Below, one piece after another: positions 13,476-26,300 of a DNA stretch of 64,000 bases. A program made the position numbers and the translations under genes. The DNA comes from Daucus carota subsp. sativus (lineage: Eukaryota > Streptophyta > Magnoliopsida > Apiales > Apiaceae), in NCBI RefSeq assembly GCF_001625215.2, contig NC_030381.2:49065214-49129213 (forward strand). Reading direction: 5' to 3'. How positions within the stretch are numbered: position 1 is the stretch's first letter; every line of letters starts with the position of its first letter. Under the pieces are notes generated by a model. That model was not told the DNA's origin and did not search any database. It saw nothing but the letters and a program-made list of their open reading frames with translations.

Positions 13476-14070
13476 TTACAGTTGAAGTGATGCTCTAGCT
13501 TCCATTTTCATTAGTGCAATCAACCAGTCATTCCAAACACCAACAGGACCTGGCAAGCACCAAACTACACAATCATTTATACCCTTTGTCCACTGGTTAC
13601 CGGCAGTATAATTCTGGATGTCCATCAGGCCGCATTAGAGCAAGTCCAACAATGTCCTAAATTGAAGTCCTAAGTTAAAATATAAGGCAATTGGATGAAA
13701 TGTGTGCTCCAACAATGTCCTAGTGGTGCCTTAAACCACTAGGACATCCAACAAGCCTCATTTTTGAGGCACTTCTAAACATGTCCTAAACCAATTTTGT
13801 CATTAAAATATTAACTTCCCACCATTTCAATGCATCTCTCTCCTCCTACTTTTTCACTTCCCTCCAATTTTAATTCAAACAAATTATTAGTTTAATAATA
13901 AGACACAATTATAAGGCATGTTGTTGGAGTTCATGTATCAAAAAGATGTCCTAAATTACTAGGACACTATTTTTTATTATATTTATAGGGCATTTGCTAG
14001 GACACTGTTGGACTTGCTCTTAGCATTGCCATCGAGTCCAGAACTTGTGATGTTACATTTTTACAGGTCT
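13476..14070 (-). pseudogene. TBL (PC-esterase) pseudogene remnant, split by a MITE
   Basis: 13476-13634 on the minus strand encodes a near copy of the C-terminus of the intact TBL gene at 15169, including its last codons and TAA stop (13476-13478). The match then breaks at a MITE (13638-14019) and resumes for about 45 bp at 14020-14065. Upstream parts of the gene are absent or unrecognisable, although 14340-14430 still resembles the region upstream of the intact gene (16640-16730). Not functional. Confidence 0.8.
13638..14019. mobile_element. PIF/Harbinger-type (Tourist-like) MITE in the TBL pseudogene
   Basis: The 382-bp element starts GAGCAAGTCCAACAATGTCCTA and ends with the inverted copy TAGGACACTGTTGGACTTGCTC. 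It is bordered by TTA on both sides (13635-13637 and 14020-14022), the classic 3-bp PIF/Harbinger target duplication. Host sequence resumes exactly after it. Confidence 0.85.
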
Positions 14071-15168
14071 CCACTATTGTTTTAACTACGAAATCTAACC
14101 CACATGTTTTAGAAAGAAGGGTCATTCTACCTCAACATCATATTTCTCCACAATCTGCATCATAAAAAATTTTGACTTACTCATATTTAGTTACTATTTT
14201 CTCGTACTTCTTTACAATTTTTCATTTCATTTTCTCCTCATTTTATTCCATCAAAGTGAACGCAATCTTAGTGTTGGTGAAGGAGCAGAGCATGTGCATG
14301 TGGATTTTTACTAACGTTCGAGTACATCTGAGCAGCAAGTACGGGGATCAACACATTTGCAGGCCATGTGAGCAGTTAATCCAATAGTTTAGTGGTTTAA
14401 TTAGGGTTTAGGTCCGGCGATTACTTGATTAGTAGTGACTATATTGACTTGTTACTCTGATTTAACAAGCCGTGTCAACTTATTAAATAATGGAGTATAC
14501 TTGCACTGTTGCACGTCGCACCAGTTGAAATGGAATTGAGATTAGAAGACTCCGGAAGCTTGTCTGGGATGTGAAGTGGTCAAATTCAGATTTGATTGAT
14601 ACTCTGCCATCATTAGTTTCAAATTCTATACGCATGTTCACTAATCACATTTCCATGAAAGATATAGGAGTATTTCTAAACCATGTACACTCTTCCGTCC
14701 CAAAATAAGTGAAACTTTGACTTTCCGATATGTATTTTAAGACATAAAAGAAATTACGTCCACACTCACTGATAGTTAGTGTCAAATTAGAAAAAATTCA
14801 GCATATTGGAGGCACTGCAGGATATCGAAGTAATAAAAACAGTTGCAGAACTGCAGCCTTCCATTGAGCCTGTTATATTTTCTTAATTTGACTTACTTGA
14901 ACCCATTGAAGTATAAGATGGATATTTTAGATCTTATAGAAACACCAGAACAAGAAGATAAAATGATATTGAGAAAGATTTGAAGGGAACTCATATAGAT
15001 ATATTTCTGAAAATGAATGATTTACTACTTATACAAAAATGCAAGGCCTCAAAGATTTTTTCAAATTGGAGAATAGAAGACAAATAACTAATTTGTGTTT
15101 TCAAAAATAGTAGAAACAATAAAGAATCAAATGCTTCTTTCTGTCTACAGAAGATTGAAATAAGCAAA
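14071..15168. other. Non-coding spacer with duplicated block and Stowaway fragment
   Basis: No gene. 14686-14810 ('ctcttccgtcccaaaataagtgaaactttgactttcc') is a Stowaway-like end fragment. 14835-15075 is the right copy of the kinase-5'-end/spacer duplication, with a relic of the kinase start at about 14870. Confidence 0.6.
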
Positions 15169-16497
15169 TTAGAGGTGAAGCGATGCTCTAGCTTCCATTT
15201 TCATCAGTGCGATCAACCAGTCATTCCAAACATCAATAGGACCTGGCAAACACCAATGTAGACAATCATTTATACCCTTATTCCACTGATTGCCCCAGTG
15301 TGATCCCGGATGTCCATCAGGCCGCAGAAGCATTGCCGTTGTGACGTCTAGAGCCCTGAACTTTTTATCAGCACTACTATATGAGACTTTCTTTTGAGCT
15401 TTTTCAATCTCTGCTTTCTGAGCATTTCTCAGTTCCCATTCAAAACCTCCAAAGTCAATCTCTGTATTACTTACTGGACTTGTTTTGTTACAGTATCCTC
15501 CACCGTTCCAAGCTCCATTTTCAAAATGAGTTGGAGAGAATGTTCGTAGTATTGTCATCAAGCTATGACAGTTTTCACAACTATGGATAAACTCAAGCGC
15601 GGATCTGATGGCCTTTCCTATTGCAAAACCAAGACCCAAATTTGTGACATTTGGTTCACTACAATGAACACATCCTATTAGATGCCCTTTCTCGTATAGG
15701 TAATTCTTTCTGAAAAACCAATGAGCAGAAGAGATTACTGTGTAGTCTGTGCTGGGAAGTCTCTCAGCCCATTTTTCGTCGACCTTATCAAGATGAATGT
15801 TAAAAGAACCAGATGAAGAACCATTTATCATTATCTCCTCACTCTTCACTAGGAATATGGATCTGATAAAAGTGATGGTGAAATTGTTTGAGCTGAAATA
15901 GAGTGTCCAGTTGCCAGCTTCATCATCTTCTTTTTCAACTTCAGTTGGTACTTCTTCCTGTAAGAAAATGAATGTGATAAATTTATCTTCTGCCAAAAAG
16001 TGATCACTAAATTTCTAAATGTCATTGCGCTTAGCTCTCAGGCCAGTGATGATTACCTCTGACAAGATGCAGAGAAGAGACTCCATTTGGTTACGCGCAA
16101 CAGAATCGCCAATAAACATCATTGTTCTATTCCTCGCAATCTCAAAGAATTTGGTGGCAATGAACCTTGGCAGTTCACATGCATGAGGTTTCCATCTCCA
16201 ATTTACAAACTCAGTGTCTTTCCTTCCATGCATGAAACAGTTCTTCCACTCCGGAATCCATGCACAACTTGTACTGCTGTACAAGGACTCGTTTTGGCCT
16301 GTCCGAATCCACTCTCCTTGAAAAATATCACACTCTTCTTCACTCTCCAGAGGGATCTGCAGGTCCATATATCGATAGCCCTGATTTGATGTGAAACTGT
16401 TTGGTAAATAAACTGCGAGAAAACTAATAATGCCAAGTGAGATTAAGAAGCTTGTAAACAGTATTCCCACACTCTTTCCTCTCTTCACTGCCTCCAT
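15169..16497 (-). CDS. TRICHOME BIREFRINGENCE-LIKE (TBL) protein, PC-esterase family
   Basis: Two exons, 16497-16057 and 15957-15169, in phase 0 across a 99-bp intron, encode 409 aa. Residues 11-31 are a single membrane anchor near the N-terminus (type II, Golgi). A TBL domain with CDIFQGEW and a GDS motif at 130-132 (MFIGDSVARNQ) follows, then the PC-esterase domain ending in DCLHWCLPG (Asp378, His381), the DxxH motif. These are the catalytic motifs of plant polysaccharide O-acetyltransferases that acetylate xylan, mannan or pectin in the Golgi. The substrate cannot be told. Length is usual for the family. The start was chosen because it gives the membrane anchor. Its duplicated neighbour at 13476 is dead. 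Confidence 0.9.
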
Positions 16498-16739
16498 ACT
16501 TGTGAAATATAAATCTTGCTAAGTCTCCATTTTTGTTAATAAACTTGCAGGAACATTAGAGTAAGTTTCCTCAACTCTGCATGTGCATGTATCAAATCCC
16601 AAGTAAATTTACATATAAGTATAGAGGTTGGAGTACTTCTATTCAGGCCATGTGATCAGGACTACTCGAATAAGCTAGTTGAACAATTTAGTGCTTTAAT
16701 TATGTCGGTTAGGCGATTAATTAACTAGGAGGAAGTATT

Positions 16740-17320
16740 ATAAAATCTGTTGGAAATTTTGGAGGTCACTAGCACCATTAGAAACGGAGACTAACTAGGC
16801 AAGTGGTGAACTTGCATTGATTGTTATTTTGCCATCATTTAATTTTGCATGAACCCATGAATTTGTCCTATTTGATTCTATTTCATTTTATGGGGGTTAA
16901 ATTGTACAAAATTTTCCAGTTAATAAAGAATTTTATATCTCAATCTGCTTAAATATCTTATTTAACTTTTTAGAATGTGAGCTTATTTCATTTACTTAAA
17001 TTAACTTGTGGCATGCATGTATTATTAATTATTTATTTTAATATATATATATATATATATATATAATTTTAATAAATATACTGTAATAAAATTATAATAT
17101 TTATTCAAATAAAATAAATATAATAATATATTTTGTTTATAAATATTATTAAGGAAATTCATAATATAAACAAATTAATATTATATTGTATTATATTATA
17201 TATTAATATAAATATATTTAAAGAATTTTGTGTATCATACGAATTATTAAAATAAATTTATGTTTTCACTAATATCCAAAAAAAATATAAAGCAAATGAC
17301 AAATTAAGTACTCTATACTA
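16740..17320. other. AT-rich intergenic DNA
   Basis: No gene seen. It contains a TA microsatellite at about 17041-17064. Confidence 0.6.
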
Positions 17321-17920
17321 TCTATACTGTAATAAACCATGGTTATAATTTGTAGTACAAAATTGTAGTTATATTTTTTGTTTGATACTATCCTCTAAAA
17401 CTACAAATCTACGAGATGTGGAGGACATGTGGAGCTCTATTATTTTTACATTGTTTGATAATTGCAGATATCAAAAACACTCATGCAATACATTGTCATA
17501 TAATACTTTATAAAAAAGATTATAATAATGTTAAAAATAAAATTATAAATATCCAATTTAGAATATCTTTTTAATAAGAAATTTCATATAACTGTTATAT
17601 TTTAATACAAACACAAACCGTTACGTAACTATTTCTAAATCTAATTCGTTACGACAAATATCTTTTTTCATGAAGATATACGAAATATGAAAAATCTAAT
17701 TTAAAATTAATTGAATAATAAATTATCACATATTAATAACAGAATAATATTTATAAATAGATAATAAAATTGTAAAAACTAAAATTTCGTGAGAAAATAT
17801 AATCAATTGGTTAATATAATTTAATTAAACTTCAATTCATTAATAATAAAATACTAATAAATTGATGTTAAAATTTAGATAATAAATTACGAACTATATA
17901 CGAGCCCGGCTAAAGGCTAG
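17321..17920 (+). mobile_element. Candidate small non-autonomous Helitron
   Basis: Starts TCTATACTGTAATAAACC right after an A and ends AGCCCGGCTAAAGGCTAG right before a T. A|TC...CTAG|T, with a short stem (AGCC..GGCT) just inside the 3' end, is the plant Helitron pattern. The hairpin is weak and no second copy in the window proves the borders. Confidence 0.45.
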
Positions 17921-18480
17921 TATGGATAAAAAGGTGAAGAGGGCTACGGTGAAAAGAGCTCTTTTTAGTAATAGAAGTGATAGTTTATATAGATATAGAT
18001 AAAAGAATATAATACAATTAATATAAATATGAAATAAATTAAGCTATATGTAATTTAATAATCTATGATATTCACATTCACTTTTAAATATTAAATCATT
18101 TAGATAAGATGAACATTTATAAATTTTTTGCAAGAAGTAAATATACGATTTTGATTAGGATTTGTAAGTCAATGGCTCATTGTAGGCTACTTTTTACCGT
18201 TGTTCCCCCTATCTTTATTTTCTTTTTAGAAAAACAGATTATAGTTAAATAGACATGGTTTTACTTAAACTATATTTGTGTGTTAGAGACTTAGAGTGCT
18301 AGACAATTGATTTTACATTAAGGTACACTGACAACTGTTTTCGTCGGTCCTCGCTTTTCCGTATTTTTCGTAAGGTGTATTTTCGTGATTTAAACAATAT
18401 ATGCATCCTTTATTTTATTTTTTTTGATAAAATATATATGCATCCTTTTGTTTTCTTTTGGTACGGTTTTCTAGAGCAGA
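17921..18480. other. AT-rich intergenic DNA
   Basis: Nothing recognisable. A likely 5'UTR exon and UTR intron of the next gene begin at about 18480-18597 (exon end 'cttcgag' followed by GTACGAG). Confidence 0.5.
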
Positions 18481-19403
18481 CAGAAAATCTATACGAATTG
18501 GAATAGAACTCTTTCTACTCTATATGACTCTTCTTTTCTTGCAATCGTGAAACACAATAATTCTAACTCTCTTCCCTTCGTTTCTCTATCTTCGAGGTAC
18601 GAGAATTCTTTGAATATCTTTCTCATTGTTCTGTTGTTTACTTGTTTTTATATCAAGAACTTTTTCTGTCACTTGTATAATAATTTTGTGTTATTTGTTG
18701 GTTAAGTTTTATTGTTTTCTGGAACATGCAGACCTGTTAGAGTACCTTGTTGATCATGTTTTTTGTTATAATGTTATCTGAATATTCATACTATTCTAAT
18801 TCTGATTATATTTATTTGTGATGAAAAGTAGAGCAATTTTAATTATGTATTATGATGATAATGATCAGTTAATCATTGATCAGTGTGTAATTACTTTCAG
18901 CCTCTGCTATAATACATGCATTGTAGTATGGAGTTGTGTGTGCTACATGTGGAGCTACAAATTATGCTAATAAGCACCAGAATTCGAGATTAGAAACCCA
19001 ATGAAGAAACTCTTATAGTGATAATGTTGTGGTTGTCTTTGTTTGTACTTTTTATACTGATGTTGTAGTAATATCAGGGGTAATGTTTTGTGTATGTCTG
19101 GACCTTCCTTAAATCCTACCGATGCGGGATTCGTGTTGGGTATGACCTTTTTGTAATGGATTTAATTATGTTATAACAAAGTTTACAGTTACTAAGAAGG
19201 AATGGAGATACAATTTAAGTGCAGGAACTTGTATTGTATATATATAGTTTACTACTTATGATGATTCTTCATTACTATATACTGGCTTAACAACTTACTT
19301 TTGGAGTGAGTTTGTTTTCTGTCTAAAGGCTTTTTAAGTAATGCTGAAGCTGAATTTTTTATTGTTCTCTGGTTTCTCTAGAGGCGTGGCTGCTTGAGTA
19401 AGA

Positions 19404-21974
19404 ATGGATTTTGGAAAGATAGGTGAGGAGTTGTTTGGAGACATCTCAGAGAAGTTTGATAGTTTTTGTTCTGAAGTTGATGAAGCCATTAACTGCAAGG
19501 TATTAGTATTCCCTTGTTTAAAATTTGCAATCTAGTTTTTTAATCTTGGTGTAATGTTAATTTCATGTTTGATATGACACTAGTGCAAATTTCCTGTTTT
19601 ATTTTTGTTTTAACTTAACTGTTTTCTTGAATAAATAGCTCAAGTATGTTGAAAACCAGTTATCAGCAGTTGGTGCCCGTATTGAAGAATTCTGGTCAGA
19701 GATTGTGCAAGATATTGTCGATCAGAGCCCTGAAGAGTCTGTAGATGTTGAAGAAGTAGAAGTTACTAAAATTTCCGATTCTCAAATGCCAACTGCAATA
19801 GTAGATAAAGAAAAGAATAACAGTGATACGTGTTCTATACCCGAAGTAAATACTATGGTACCTGATGACCGTTTGCAAAGAGAATTATCCCTTGAGGAAA
19901 ATGCAGCTACGGGGATGTATTATAACTCATTTGCAAGCTATAAAGAAAATTGTATTGATGAAGCAAAAATTACTTCCCTAGGATCATGTGAAAGCATATC
20001 TCGTTCTTTCATTGAATGGGAAAGAAGTTGGTATGTGGATACATATACTGACGTAGCAAGTGATCAACAAGCTGATGATCCTGTTGCTTTTAGTAAGTTA
20101 TCTGAAGCTAAACTTTCAGACCAAGGGGTAGAGTCTGATGATCTCCCGTCAATCCTATCATCAGGTATGTATTTATTACCTTTCTCCGCCTAAATAATTC
20201 ATATGCAAGCTATAAAGAAAATTGTATTGATGAAGCAAAAATTACTTCCCTAGGATCATGTGAAAGCATATCTCGTTCTTTCATTGAATGGGAAATAAGT
20301 TGGTATGTGGATACAAATACTGACGTAGCAAGTGATCAACAAGCTGATGATCCTGTTGCTTTTACTAAGTTATCTGAAGCTAAACTTTCAGACCAAGGGG
20401 TGGAGTCTGATGATCTCCGGTCACTTCTATCATCAGGTTTTCCGCCTAAATAATAATTCATATAAATAGCTAGAATTATGGTGAAATTTGGAACTCGTAA
20501 TATAAATGTGCTTGTACTTCTCTGAATATCCAAAACAAGTAGCTCATTCGAGCCATAATGCTTTGAATGCATGCACTTGTTTCGGGCTAGTCCTCGAAAT
20601 GCTGTATATTAGTATATGGCCAATAGTAACCAGTAGTATAGTTGCATGATAATATTTATGCTTTTGAAATGACAACTTTATGGAACTGATGTATTGATCC
20701 AACTATAACTGGTTTCACTACAGGCAGATCAGATGTTAGTGGCACTGAAGATGTTCTGGATCTTGAGGATTATGAGAAAGTGGATGACATTAGTCATCGA
20801 GAGGTAAGTACAGTAGGGGCTGATGATTCTTTAGTTCCTGAAGAGTTTGTTTACGCTACTCAATCACAATTTGCTAAGCCAGAGTTGTGGGAATATTATT
20901 TTTTGGTTAGTACCAGTTTCTTATCTTCCATTCCGAGCTTGGAGGTAAAATATCAGTCTTGCTATACGACTATTCTCTTCTTCTTTTTTGCCTAGTATAT
21001 AATGTTGCGAAAAATATCAACGTAATTTAGGGGATCCCCTTTACACATAGTAAGGGTACTGACTGCTCTAGCCCATACACTTAAATTCTGCTCACGAAGT
21101 AAACAGAGTAAATTAGACATCCACGACTAAACGGATTAGTATGTAGCGTGAACTTTTGCACTCCCTTGCTGGCTGCTGCAATATATAATGGATTGCCGCA
21201 GTACAAAAGATTTTCAGTATTTGCTCTTTTAAGCAATTAAGTGGAAGAAAAGCATAGTAGAAAATGATATAGGGAGGGAACATTTTACTGATAACATATT
21301 AATTTCATTGATAAGAAAGGAAATAGTTTCATTTACAGAATTACACAGGTGCATGATTGTATAGCTACCATTCCAAACTTAAGCACACGTTTTATAGTTA
21401 GAATACTTCCTTTAAGGGCCTGCCATGAACAACAGGAGTACCATTGGAATTAGACCAGATAACAACAGGGTAGTTTTGCTTAACGGACAACCATAGTTGA
21501 GATATATTCAAAGCAATAACCATTTATTGAAGGGTGGCAGCCACCATTAATCATTCATTAACTTGAATGTTTTACTGCTGCATAACTTGAAGATTCTATT
21601 CCTGTTATTATATAATTACCACTTTTCGTGTTCAATTATGAACACATATGTCAGAACAATTGTTGGTCTTTTGCCTAATTTTTTCGTCCACTATTTCCAA
21701 TTTCTATTGGCATCGCTGTGTGGCTCTAGTTAGACAAATGTGGAACATTTAGTTTTGTTTAAAGTCTTTTGTCAGCTTCTTGCTGAACCACTGTTTTGTT
21801 TGAATTCACTTCCAGGAAAACAATGGGAGATCAAACTTGAAGTCTGCGGAAATCAAGGAAAATAAGCCCTTGGAAGACGAAGAAAGAGTGAAAAGTTGTG
21901 TTCTGACCTCGCCCGGGGCAAATTCAGTGGGGCGGGATGAGGAAGTTTCAGAGGATGACTGGGTGGTTATCTGA
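19404..21974 (+). CDS. Conserved-looking plant protein of unknown function, acidic
   Basis: Exon 1 19404-19499 (MDFGKIGEELFGDISEKFDS..), exon 2 19639-20164, exon 3 from 20724, last exon 21816-21974 ending ..SEDDWVVI-stop. Exon 3 may end at 20803 (consensus GTAAGT), 20905 or 20944; all are in the phase needed by the last exon. The open frame stays acidic and gene-like past 20803, so I cannot choose. The protein would be about 290-335 aa, rich in Asp, Glu and Ser, with no signal peptide or membrane segment, and short amphipathic stretches near the N-terminus (QLSAVGARIEEFW). I do not recognise the family. The leader AG before the ATG (19381) and a donor near 18597 suggest a 5'UTR intron. Odd point: a 272-bp tandem duplication covers the end of exon 2. 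Confidence 0.7.
19934..20475. repeat. 272-bp tandem duplication of exon 2 end
   Basis: 19934-20205 is repeated at 20206-20475 with few changes (e.g. AGAAGTTGG to ATAAGTTGG). The second copy lies in the intron as annotated. It keeps an open frame and the 'tcatcag|gt' end, but has no obvious acceptor of its own. Confidence 0.85.
21000..21810. other. Intron 3 of the unknown-function gene
   Basis: No other gene or clear repeat seen. Confidence 0.5.
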
Positions 21975-23316
21975 ATGATGCAGCTCTCTTGAAAGTCCAC
22001 ATTAATTAGTTTGGTTAAGGTTGATTAACAAACTCTCTGTGCCAGGCAGTTACATGAATTTATAGAATTTTTTTTTACAAATCATAGGAATGGTATTAGG
22101 GATTCATTTTGGAGCAGTCTGATGCTCTATCTTGTTCGTATAGATTTAAAAATCTTTTTATATGTATGTGATCTTCTTGATGGAATCGCGACATCGTGTG
22201 GTGATTAAGTTTTATATTTTGCAGGCGGCCAGTTACATTTAAGTGCAATCATATACACTTTTAAAATATTATTTTTTGAATTTTCTTTTTCTGAATAAAA
22301 ATTTTGATTATATATTATTATTCAGAAAAAAAAATTTTAAAAAATAATATTTTTAACTACCCGGTCAAAACACTTAAAAATATGTGCCAAAAGTCAAAGC
22401 GTCATATAAAAATTATTATAATTTTATAATTATGATGTATCGGATTGAGATTTTTTATATTCGATTGAGATTTTAAAAAGAAGAGATGAACTGTACTTAT
22501 GACGTTAGCTAACTTTTAGAACTGTTTACCTCTGCGGTATAAGTACGGTAGCTAGCTAATCTTCTAGAACTAATTTTGTTTATCTCTACACTCAGACTAG
22601 GAATGTATGTTTACCTCTAAGTAGTAGCTAACCCTCTAAAACTAATTTTGTTTATCATTACAGTCGACTAGTAATGTATATATGTTTATCTCTTAAATGA
22701 TAGCTAATTCTTTAGAATTCAATTTATTTATCTCTATACTCGACCAGTGATGCATATTTACCTCTTAAATATGTAAATTAATATTATAAAGATTGCAATC
22801 TTTTGAAAGACATATTATAGAAGGAAAATAATCAAAATGGCAGAAGTACATATGATACATATATAAAATTGAAAATTTATTCTTTTATGATAAAAAATTA
22901 TTATATATATTGTAAAAGTACGAATTAAAAAACTACGCGTCTGTATTAGTTCGGCGATAAATATGAATGTTTGTCTAAAAAAAAATATTATCACATTCTA
23001 TCCTGGCATTTGATAAAATTTCTCCAGGAAATAATTTTTTTATATATTTATAATAATTACGTTTTATAATTTCAGAATAAGTCAATCAAATTAATTTAAA
23101 ATGACTAATTTTACTTCACCAAATTTCAACAAATTTAGAATTTATATATTTTTATAAATGACCAAAAACCTTCAAACTTAATAATGCTGTTGTTTTCGTA
23201 ATATAAAACGGGTTCAAATATTTTTCACCCAAGATTTTTGAGATATACAGGTTTTTTTACCTTTTTTTACAAGGATATATATAGTTCGATAAGGAGAGAA
23301 TTAAATTCGGCGTAGA
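21975..23316. other. AT-rich intergenic DNA with foldback and degenerate tandem repeats
   Basis: 22258-22362 is an inverted repeat ('aatattattttttgaatttt' against 'aaaattttaaaaaataatatt' around 'ctgaataaaa..ttattcag'), probably a small MITE. 22524-22770 holds about four degenerate units of 69-85 bp, each with 'gtttacctct', 'gctaa' and 'taattttgtttat'. No gene seen. Confidence 0.6.
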
Positions 23317-26300
23317 ATGGCGCACATTTATTTGGGACCCCCTTTATGCAGAGTTCTCCAACACTCTCCATTTCCAACTTCACTTTCGATTCAATTCCAC
23401 CGTTTTCACCCAATGTCTTCCTCTTCTGCTCGTCTTTCTCACTGTGCTTGCTGTTCTAATGCAACCCCTCACCTCAATAATTACCAGCCTTCTCTGCTTG
23501 TCTTTTCAGGTACCAAGATTCTATATTTTTTCAATCTTTGTTGGTTGTTTAGAATAATGTGTGTTGATAGTGGTGAATTTGATTTATGGGTATGTGTTTG
23601 TGCCTTTTTTATGGACTTTAGGGGAAGACCCACAAAAAATTATGATTAAGTTTGGACTTTTTGATGTTTGTGATTGATGTATGAAAAACCCACAAAAATT
23701 TAGGAGAAGTGAAGATGGTTTTTGAGAGTTTTGGTAGTTGTTACTTATTTTGGAGCTTAATTGATGATACCCACAACAATTTTGGTAGGAGAACTGGATT
23801 GTGATTGAGCTGGTCCTTGATTAGTGATGGTGTGATCGTATGGTTTTATGTTTCTTTATGATCTTTCCTTGTGTGAACTGAAGTTAAAAAGATTTTTCTT
23901 GGATGGGAAGTGGGAATTGTAATGTAGTTGTTCGCCGGTTTCTGGGTACCAAAGTTATAGTTTATTCGATGTTATATGGCTATCTCACGAAAGTGTAGGT
24001 TGAAAGTGAACTGTTTAATTGACTGTATGTGTTTGGGCCTTTTCTATGTGCATATAGCACAATACCCTAAAAAAACTGATGAAAACATAAGCTACAGAAA
24101 CAAACTTTTATGGTACTTATGTTTGTTGTGCTTCATTTTAAATCTTTAACAGAACCCACACAAATAAATGAGGAAAGTTTGAGCTTAATATAGCTTATTC
24201 TTGATTACTGATGGTACATTGATTCTTTATGTTCTTTCCTTGTTTGAGATAAGTTTAAAAGATTCTGTTTGGATGGAAATTTTCAAACTAAGATATAGTT
24301 TTTCATATCTAGTATTCGCTTGCTTATAGAATATATATTAATATTATAAAGTATATATTCTGATTTGCTTATGGTTGTTACAGGTGGAACAGCATTTAAT
24401 GGTGTTGTTGAAGAGCTTAAGCAATTAACGACTCGTGTTGCACATGTCCTCCCTGTTTCAGATGATGGTGGAAGCACAGCCGAGATTGTTCGTGTTCTTG
24501 GTGAGTTTCTTTATCATATATACAGTCTTTTGCCCCTCTATATATTTCAGATGATTCTACTACTATTTGGAATGTAAGTGATACACCAATTGTAATAGAG
24601 GATAAATAATTTGAGAATGAAAATAAGCAAAAATAAATTTGACCTGGAAATGACTATATAATTTAAAGCCCCATATCCTAGTGGCAGTAAAGTTAATATT
24701 CGATATTCCCAAGAATCCCAACATTGCTAGGGAGTTGATTTTTCTGTTAGCTCTTTACTCAAGTAAAGAGTGACACTGATTTACTCTGTTTTGCTGAGTG
24801 TACTGGTGATGCACATTGTACAGAGGAAAACAATACCATGAACTGCAACATAAAGTAACAATGTATTTATCAAACTATTCATTATGGCGTAAATGTCTAG
24901 TTTCAGAAAGGAAGAAACAGTAATATTATAATACCAGCTAAATTAGCTGTAAGCTTACAGTTCCAGTGCATAGACACTGTTCTCAAACATTTGAGAATTA
25001 TCTTGAATTTAGAACTTTTTTTTTTTTTTTATATTTTATGTTAGGCTTTGTTTTTCATATGTTAACTTGTTTACCTCTCTGTCACTTCAAAAATTATTAT
25101 CTACCGGTATTTTCCAAAATGAGCTGCAGTTAACATGGTTCATAGTACATATTCAGGTGGTCCTGCTGTTGGTGACATAAGGTCAAGGTGTTTGAGATTG
25201 TCTGATGAAAGTACTTTGGAGGCTCTTGCAGTAAGAACATTACTCGGATATCGATTACCACATGATGCAAGAACAGCCAAATCAGAATGGTATGACATAC
25301 CCATATATGACCATTTGACAGTTTCTTCAATAGTTATATATTGAATTGTATGGTACCTAGACATTTTTCTTCAATATTTTACCATCATGCACTTTTTACA
25401 TCGCTCAGAACTTAAAAGAGATATCCGGTGTGAAGGTCATTAACAGTTGTTTCTTTTGAAGTGTTGTGGTCAGAGTTGCATATCGAACTTTATTCTAAAT
25501 GTATTAGTAGAACTTGATTCCCCGCCTACTGGATCACATTTTTCTTTAGAAACAATGAAGAATCTCCTCCCCTCCCTCCCCTGTTCTCCCTCCAACTTTT
25601 GTCTACACCTATTAATTGTACCTTGGCCTTCTACCGAAGAGGAAGATACACAATGTTAGATTCTTATCAGCATATTCGTGGCACCTTTTTCTCTATATTA
25701 CACCATTAATATAATCCATATTGATCAAAAGTGCATGTAGTGTATGATATTAAATTTGAATTGATTAATGACTAGTATTTGTAATTTATTTTCCCTCCAG
25801 TAGTAAATATTGGATTTTTTCAGTGGTTGGGTGCATTTTGTGTCCAGATATATGCTGGATCATTTTTCTCAATCATTTGTCGATTATGCAACTGGAACGA
25901 GTTCTTCTAAACTTGCGGGCATTATGCTCTTTTGTTTTAGATCCTCTTCTAAGCTTTTTTATTACTTGGATTAATTGCATTATTATTTGGCACAATGATA
26001 AAGTTTTGTTATTAGATAATTCTGGAACCCGAATGGAAGACGGTTAATTTTTATTATGCAAGCTTGAGTGTTCCAAGTGCTTGCAGTACTATTTACAAGT
26101 GGGTATATACACCAATGTCTGGACCAACAATAATCCCTACTTCTCAAAACTGTTTTTGCGGTCTATCATAGTATTTGCTAATACAGAGGTAACAACCACA
26201 TAGTATGGTCATGTAGTTTTTCTCTGCTAAGTGGTCGATTTTGACAGGTATTCTATAGTGGAAGGACATCATTCTCTATGGGAAGGTGTCTCCAAACCAT

